Assembly (NCBI GenBank): GCA_017382555.1
Contig: JAFOAB010000134.1
Location: 1-8,456, forward strand
DNA: 8,456 nucleotides
Direction: 5' to 3'
Source: Clostridia bacterium
GTDB lineage: Bacteria > Bacillota > Clostridia > Oscillospirales > CAG-272
Numbering within the stretch: position 1 is the stretch's first letter; each line of letters begins with the position of its first letter. Position numbers and translations under genes: made by a program. The notes beneath the pieces are model-generated. The model worked only from the letters and a program-made list of their open reading frames with translations, was not told the origin of the DNA and made no database searches. Positions 5,183 through 8,456 of this stretch are shown piece after piece.

Positions 5183-5401
5183 GCGATATGTTCGCAAGCG
5201 AACGCGATATATTTTGCATCCTGCAAAATGCGATATAACCTCGCTTCGCTCGGTTGCGATATGATATAAATCCCTTCGGATTCTACCTTTCTCGTGCCCT
5301 TAGGGCACATATCGCGCCGTAGGCATATCGCTCCTTTGGAATATCGCAAATTCCGAAGGAATTTATATCGTTGTGATAACAGCGCAAAACGCTGTTATCA
5401 C
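5183..5401. repeat. GCGATAT/ATATCGC mini-palindrome array B, with orientation switch
   Basis: GCGATAT occurs at 5183, 5204, 5230 and 5256; beyond a junction, ATATCG(C) occurs at 5309, 5325, 5341 and 5365. The spacers are GTTCGCAAGCGAAC (5190-5203), ATTTTGCATCCTGCAAAAT (5211-5229, imperfect at centre), AACCTCGCTTCGCTCGGTT (5237-5255, imperfect), GTGCCCTTAGGGCAC (5294-5308), GCCGTAGGC (5316-5324), TCCTTTGGA (5332-5340) and AAATTCCGAAGGAATTT (5348-5364). The array ends in a 12-bp hairpin (5373-5401) that includes the iolB stop codon. Because the two halves are inverted, the heptamers can also pair across the array. It fills most of the gap between iolB and the kinase; no convincing promoter seen. 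Confidence 0.85.
5373..5401 (-). other. Perfect hairpin across the iolB stop codon
   Basis: As transcribed, GTGATAACAGCG (5401-5390) pairs with CGCTGTTATCAC (5384-5373) around a five-base loop. The TGA stop lies in the first arm. The following bases are AACGATAT, with no U-run, as in the kinase hairpin at 3512-3534, although the two hairpin sequences are unrelated. Confidence 0.75.
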
Positions 5402-6186
5402 TTAATCCAGTCATGAATAGGATCGTTGCTGCGGTTGAATCCCTGATAATCGCCTGCCATCAGCCACAGGAAGTAGGTCTTGTAGCCGGGGGTGGAAACG
5501 GTGGTGTGGTAACCGTAGGGGAACTCAACCAGCTCGTCGTTCTGTACGCGGTATGCCTCATCTATCTCGCCGTCGGCGGTGTAGAGGCACTGAACTGCAA
5601 AGCCCTGCTTAGGCTCGTAGAGGAAGTAGTATATCTCCTCGCAGATGCACTCGGTGGGCATATTGTTCTCGTCGTGCTTGTGAGGGGGGAAGCCTGCCCA
5701 GTTACCCTCGGTAACGTAGCACTCGCCGATGGTAAGAACCTTGGCATTGCTGTTACCGTCGATAAGGAAGCTGGTCTCACGCTCGAAGGGAACGCGGCCG
5801 AGAGTCTTGAGTACAACGTGATCCTCGCGGAGGACCTGTGCCTCGGTCTTCTCTGCTACGGGAGTGCCGCAAACAGCTATCTTGATGTGGTCGATAGCGG
5901 TGATATCGCACTCGTCGTCTCTACCAACGTAGATGGATTCTGCCTTCTTGTTTTCGAAAACGTTTGCTCTGTTACCAACGTTCTCCCACTTCTTGTCGCC
6001 GCAGGTTACGTTGCAGTGACCCTCGAGCATAATGAATGCGAATTCCTTATCCTCGGTCTTGAAGTTAAGGGTCTCGCCTGCGTCGAGCTCGATGATACCG
6101 AACTCAAGCTTCTTCAGGGAGCACTTGTCTATCTCGCAAACGCGAGTGTAGCCCTTTGCGGGCACGTAAGTCTTTTTAAAGTTCAT
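5398..6186 (-). CDS. iolB: 5-deoxy-glucuronate isomerase (IolB)
   Basis: A 262-residue bicupin of the KduI/IolB family, the usual IolB size. IolB converts 5-deoxy-D-glucuronate to 5-dehydro-2-deoxy-D-gluconate in cytoplasmic myo-inositol breakdown. The metal-site motif PPHKHDEN gives H169 and H171; EEIYYF (183-188) gives the acidic ligand, probably E184; GYHTT gives H227. Other family hallmarks are EPKQGFAVQ (191-199), WLMAGDYQGF (241-250) and the ending DPIHDWIK. The ATG at 6186 is preceded by AAGGAG and overlaps the end of the kinase gene by 11 bases, so the two are probably translationally coupled. It is the last gene of the compact operon. No iolG, iolE or iolD is in view; they may be upstream beyond the window or elsewhere. 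Its stop codon lies in a perfect hairpin at the edge of repeat array B. Confidence 0.88.
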   Translation of the reverse strand: MNFKKTYVPAKGYTRVCEIDKCSLKKLEFGIIELDAGETLNFKTEDKEFAFIMLEGHCNVTCGDKKWENVGNRANVFENKKAESIYVGRDDECDITAIDHIKIAVCGTPVAEKTEAQVLREDHVVLKTLGRVPFERETSFLIDGNSNAKVLTIGECYVTEGNWAGFPPHKHDENNMPTECICEEIYYFLYEPKQGFAVQCLYTADGEIDEAYRVQNDELVEFPYGYHTTVSTPGYKTYFLWLMAGDYQGFNRSNDPIHDWIK

Positions 6187-7087
6187 AACCGTTCTCCTTC
6201 ATATATTCTTTTACTCTGTCAAAAGAGGGAACGCTCTCTCTTGCGCCGATGCCCATGCACTTGATGCCGGAAACTGCGCTTGAGAAGTGACAGCACTTCT
6301 CGAAATCGAAGCCGTATGCAAGACCTGCCGCATACGCGCCGTGGAATACGTCGCCGGAGCCGTTGGAATCCACAACCTCTGCAGGGTAGATGGGGTAGCT
6401 GATGATATCCTTACCGTTGTAAAGAATACCGCCGCGCTTGCCCTGAGTTACAACAACTACCTCGGGGTGATAGGTCTCGTAAAGCTTTCTTGCCGCGTCC
6501 TCCGCAGTCTTCTCGCCGGTGTGACCCATAGCGAACTCCTCGGAGGGGATCATAATATCCGTTTCGGCAAGCAGACGCTCCACGTTGGGGTAAAGTCCGC
6601 CGCAATCGTAAAGCACCTTGGTGCCGAATTTATGCGCGTGCTTTGCCGCCTCAACAGCCGCATCAAGCTCGTTGCCGTCTACCATAAGGATGTCCGCCTC
6701 CGCAACAGCGTTAAGCTGTGCTTCGGTAAGAGTAAGAGCGGGAAGATCGCCCTTATCGAACACGCAGGTGCGGCTGGTGCTTTCCGCGGAAAGCCAAATG
6801 ACGGAGGTAAAGGAGCGATATCCGCTCTTTATCTCGATATTTGCGGTGTCAACGCCGTATTTTTCAAAATCCTTTTTAAGGAAAAGTCCGCCGTTATCGT
6901 CCGAGAGAACGCCGATGTAGCCGGAGGGGATACCAAGCTTAGAAACGGCAACGAGCCCCGTCGCAACGGGGCCGCCACCTGCTACCTTGGTGGAGGTAGC
7001 TCGCATTTTAGTATCCTCGGTCGGGTATCTCGGCACGTTGATAAGAGTATCGGCAACACAAGCGCCGATGCCAACTATCTTTGCCAT
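6176..7087 (-). CDS. PfkB-family sugar kinase (IolC-like by context, YihV-like by sequence)
   Basis: A 303-residue ribokinase-fold kinase. The N-terminal glycine-rich substrate motif is AGGGPVATG (36-44), and the C-terminal signature is DSNGSGDVFHGAYAAG (240-255), with D246 as predicted catalytic base; family consensus there is DTTGAGD. Position between iolB and an aldolase suggests 5-dehydro-2-deoxygluconokinase (IolC). However, GGGPxAT, GSGDVFHGA and the late IKCMGIGARESVP resemble sulfofructose kinase YihV as I remember it, so the substrate is open. Its start overlaps the aldolase stop by one base (TAATG) with GGAAAGG upstream, and its end overlaps iolB by 11 bases, all indicating one transcript. 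Confidence 0.88.
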   Translation of the reverse strand: MAKIVGIGACVADTLINVPRYPTEDTKMRATSTKVAGGGPVATGLVAVSKLGIPSGYIGVLSDDNGGLFLKKDFEKYGVDTANIEIKSGYRSFTSVIWLSAESTSRTCVFDKGDLPALTLTEAQLNAVAEADILMVDGNELDAAVEAAKHAHKFGTKVLYDCGGLYPNVERLLAETDIMIPSEEFAMGHTGEKTAEDAARKLYETYHPEVVVVTQGKRGGILYNGKDIISYPIYPAEVVDSNGSGDVFHGAYAAGLAYGFDFEKCCHFSSAVSGIKCMGIGARESVPSFDRVKEYMKENGYEL

Positions 7088-7929
7088 TACTCAGCCTTTC
7101 CGTCAGCGGAAACAAGCTTTATTCTGCTGACACAGAATTCCTTTACAGCCTCGATGGGCTTCTTCATAAAGTTATCTATTGCGATGATGCGCTCGGGAGC
7201 GTCAAGCTGCTCCTTGCAGCAATCAAGGAATGCATAGCAGATATCGGTTGCAAAGTTCATCTTGCGGATACCTGCCTTAACAGCCTTCTTGATCTCCTCA
7301 TCGGGTACGCCGCTTCCGCCGTGAAGAACGAGAGCGGTGTTGTTTGTAGCCTCGCGGATAGCCTTGATACGCTCGATATCAAGCTTGGGGGGCTTGGAGT
7401 ATCTGCCGTGTGCGGTTCCAACAGCAACTGCAAGGCAGATTACACCGGTCTCCTCAACGAAGCGCTTTGCATCCTCGGGAGTAGTGAACTCGTCCATATC
7501 GGTATCCTTGGTGGTACCAACGTGGCCAAGCTCGCCCTCTACCTGAACGTCCACGTGTGCGCACATATCGCAAACCTTCTTGGTGAGCGCGATATTCTCC
7601 TCGAAGGGGAGAGTGGAGCCGTCAAGCATTACGCCGGTAGCGCCCCAACGGACGATACGGGTTGCCTCAAGCTCGGAGGGGCCGTGATCGAGGTGGAAGC
7701 ACACGGGCACGGTTGCCTTGTGTGCCGCCGCAACAACGATGGGGGAAAGATAGTATCCGCACTCCTCCTTGATGAGGCGGGGATATATCTGGAGAATAAC
7801 GGGAGCGCGAGTTTCCTCAGCCGCCTTGATGGCGCCCATTACGGTCTCCATATTGTATACGTTGAACGCGGGAACGCAGTAGCCGCCCTTTTCCGCGTCT
7901 GCAAGTATCTTCTTAAGGCTTACAAGCAT
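7087..7929 (-). CDS. Class II ketose-bisphosphate aldolase (IolJ/GatY-like)
   Basis: A 280-residue zinc-dependent aldolase with the complete catalytic set. HLDHG (79-83) gives catalytic D81 and zinc ligand H82; DGS is at 103-105; VEGELGHVG (130-138) follows; GTAHG gives H174 and LHGGSG gives H203; MNFAT (224-228) contributes to dihydroxyacetone phosphate binding. In an inositol pathway it would cleave 5-dehydro-2-deoxygluconate 6-phosphate into dihydroxyacetone phosphate and malonic semialdehyde (IolJ role). Fructose-, tagatose- or another bisphosphate is possible, since the motifs do not separate these. The ATG at 7929 has GAGGAGG upstream, inside the end of the previous gene, with a 10-base overlap, so it is coupled to it; its stop overlaps the kinase start. 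Confidence 0.9.
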   Translation of the reverse strand: MLVSLKKILADAEKGGYCVPAFNVYNMETVMGAIKAAEETRAPVILQIYPRLIKEECGYYLSPIVVAAAHKATVPVCFHLDHGPSELEATRIVRWGATGVMLDGSTLPFEENIALTKKVCDMCAHVDVQVEGELGHVGTTKDTDMDEFTTPEDAKRFVEETGVICLAVAVGTAHGRYSKPPKLDIERIKAIREATNNTALVLHGGSGVPDEEIKKAVKAGIRKMNFATDICYAFLDCCKEQLDAPERIIAIDNFMKKPIEAVKEFCVSRIKLVSADGKAE

Positions 7930-8456
7930 TTAAGTACAGCCTCCTCGATGGTGAGAAGCTCGCAGCCCTCGGGCTTGGTTGCCGCAAGAGCAAGATACTC
8001 AGCGGTATCAGCGGTAACCATAAGGCTGCCGCCCATGTTCTTTGCGTCTACCCAACGCTTAGCTGCCATACCCTTGATGGTCTCGGGCATATACTCAGCC
8101 ATGATCTTGTGACCTGCAAGAACGGTTGCCTTGCCGATGAGAAGCATCTCGCAAAGCTCGCCGCAAGCGGAGAGAACCTTTCTTGCGCTGGTGGTATCCT
8201 CGATGCCGCGGGTAAGAGCAGCGGGATCCTGGAAGGTGTACTTAGCAGTACCCTTATTTACGTTAAGAGCCTTAGTGTCGATAAGCTCTGCGATGTATGC
8301 GGGCCAGCTGATAAGGGTAGCAGCGCACTCGATACCGAGCTCCTTTGCCTCCTGCATAGCGGTCTTGGCATCGCCTGCATCGTAGAATACTACCTTCTTA
8401 TATTCGCCGTAGGTCTTAGCAGCTGCTTCCATAGCGTCGCGTGCTTCCTTTACGTC
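7920..8456 (-). CDS. Partial CCG-domain (GlpC/LutA/HdrB-like) protein lacking the cysteine ligands
   Basis: The last 178 codons of a gene that continues, in frame, past the window edge. A Met codon at 8432 is only internal. The layout matches the cysteine-rich domain of GlpC/LutA/HdrB-type iron-sulfur subunits: YTFQDPAALTRG where these have a DPCYLGR-like motif, then RKVL, GELCEM, VLAGH where CCG is expected, AAKRWVDAKNMGG, and VTADTAEYLA where a CPxC motif is expected. The earlier CPxC equivalent reads YDAGDA. All canonical cysteines appear replaced, mainly by Ala, Asp or Leu; the remaining cysteines lie elsewhere. The fold is probably kept without the iron-sulfur ligation. This family call is by motif layout only and I have not seen the N-terminal half. 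The gene overlaps the aldolase by 10 bases, so it belongs to the operon. Confidence 0.55.
   Translation of the reverse strand, partial: DVKEARDAMEAAAKTYGEYKKVVFYDAGDAKTAMQEAKELGIECAATLISWPAYIAELIDTKALNVNKGTAKYTFQDPAALTRGIEDTTSARKVLSACGELCEMLLIGKATVLAGHKIMAEYMPETIKGMAAKRWVDAKNMGGSLMVTADTAEYLALAATKPEGCELLTIEEAVLKCL

Noticed and set aside
5150..5200. Promoter for the FGGY kinase (TTGCGA with a weak TATTCA 17 bases on)
   Set aside because: Both boxes match poorly, the -35 lies inside a repeat hairpin, and chance matches are expected in A/T-rich DNA.
4998..5219. N-terminal extension of the FGGY kinase back to 5219
   Set aside because: The added codons read through palindromic repeats and the terminator-like stem; the family N-terminus and ribosome binding site support 4997.
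7920..8432. Complete 170-residue gene starting at the Met codon at 8432
   Set aside because: The frame stays open to the window edge and the visible part matches only the C-terminal half of the family, so it is a truncated view of a longer gene.

Overview
The window looks like a chromosomal segment of an uncultured, strictly anaerobic Clostridia-type member of Bacillota, probably a gut organism. Clues are the strong AAGGAGG-type ribosome binding sites, the inositol/sugar-acid catabolic genes, an electron transfer flavoprotein (ETF), and intergenic regions packed with short palindromic repeats. The assignment is inferred from gene content and style, not from any marker gene. All six supported genes lie on the minus strand, so transcription runs from high to low coordinates.

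Region 8456-5398 is a tightly packed operon with overlapping genes. It starts with the C-terminal part of a protein built like the cysteine-rich CCG-domain subunits of GlpC/LutA/HdrB-type oxidoreductases, but lacking the expected cysteine ligands; this gene runs off the window. It is followed by a class II ketose-bisphosphate aldolase, a PfkB-family sugar kinase and the isomerase IolB. The last three fit consecutive steps of myo-inositol breakdown: 5-deoxy-glucuronate isomerisation, phosphorylation of 5-dehydro-2-deoxygluconate, and aldol cleavage to dihydroxyacetone phosphate and malonic semialdehyde. Only iolB is diagnostic; the kinase also resembles the sulfofructose-kinase (YihV) branch.

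Region 5397-1855 holds an FGGY-family (xylulokinase-like) carbohydrate kinase and then a single-chain EtfB-EtfA fusion whose C-terminus is unusually short. They are separated from the operon and from each other by gaps of 400 and 308 bases that are almost wholly made of palindromic DNA. After a further 519-base gap comes a CPA2-type cation:proton antiporter (1335-37) with its own promoter and a nested-hairpin mRNA leader.

The most unusual content is non-coding. Two arrays (3236-3534 and 5183-5401) consist of the heptamer GCGATAT (or its complement ATATCGC) repeated at short intervals, with nearly every spacer being a different perfect mini-palindrome. In both, the final palindrome straddles the stop codon of the upstream gene. 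A second family, with ends TCATnCT and AGnATCT, is present six times, always as an inner copy nested in opposite orientation inside an outer copy. The n:n pair covaries (T:A, G:C, C:G) and each copy has its own private flanking inverted repeat. These look like mobile or replicating palindromes with conserved secondary structure rather than promoters or conventional terminators.
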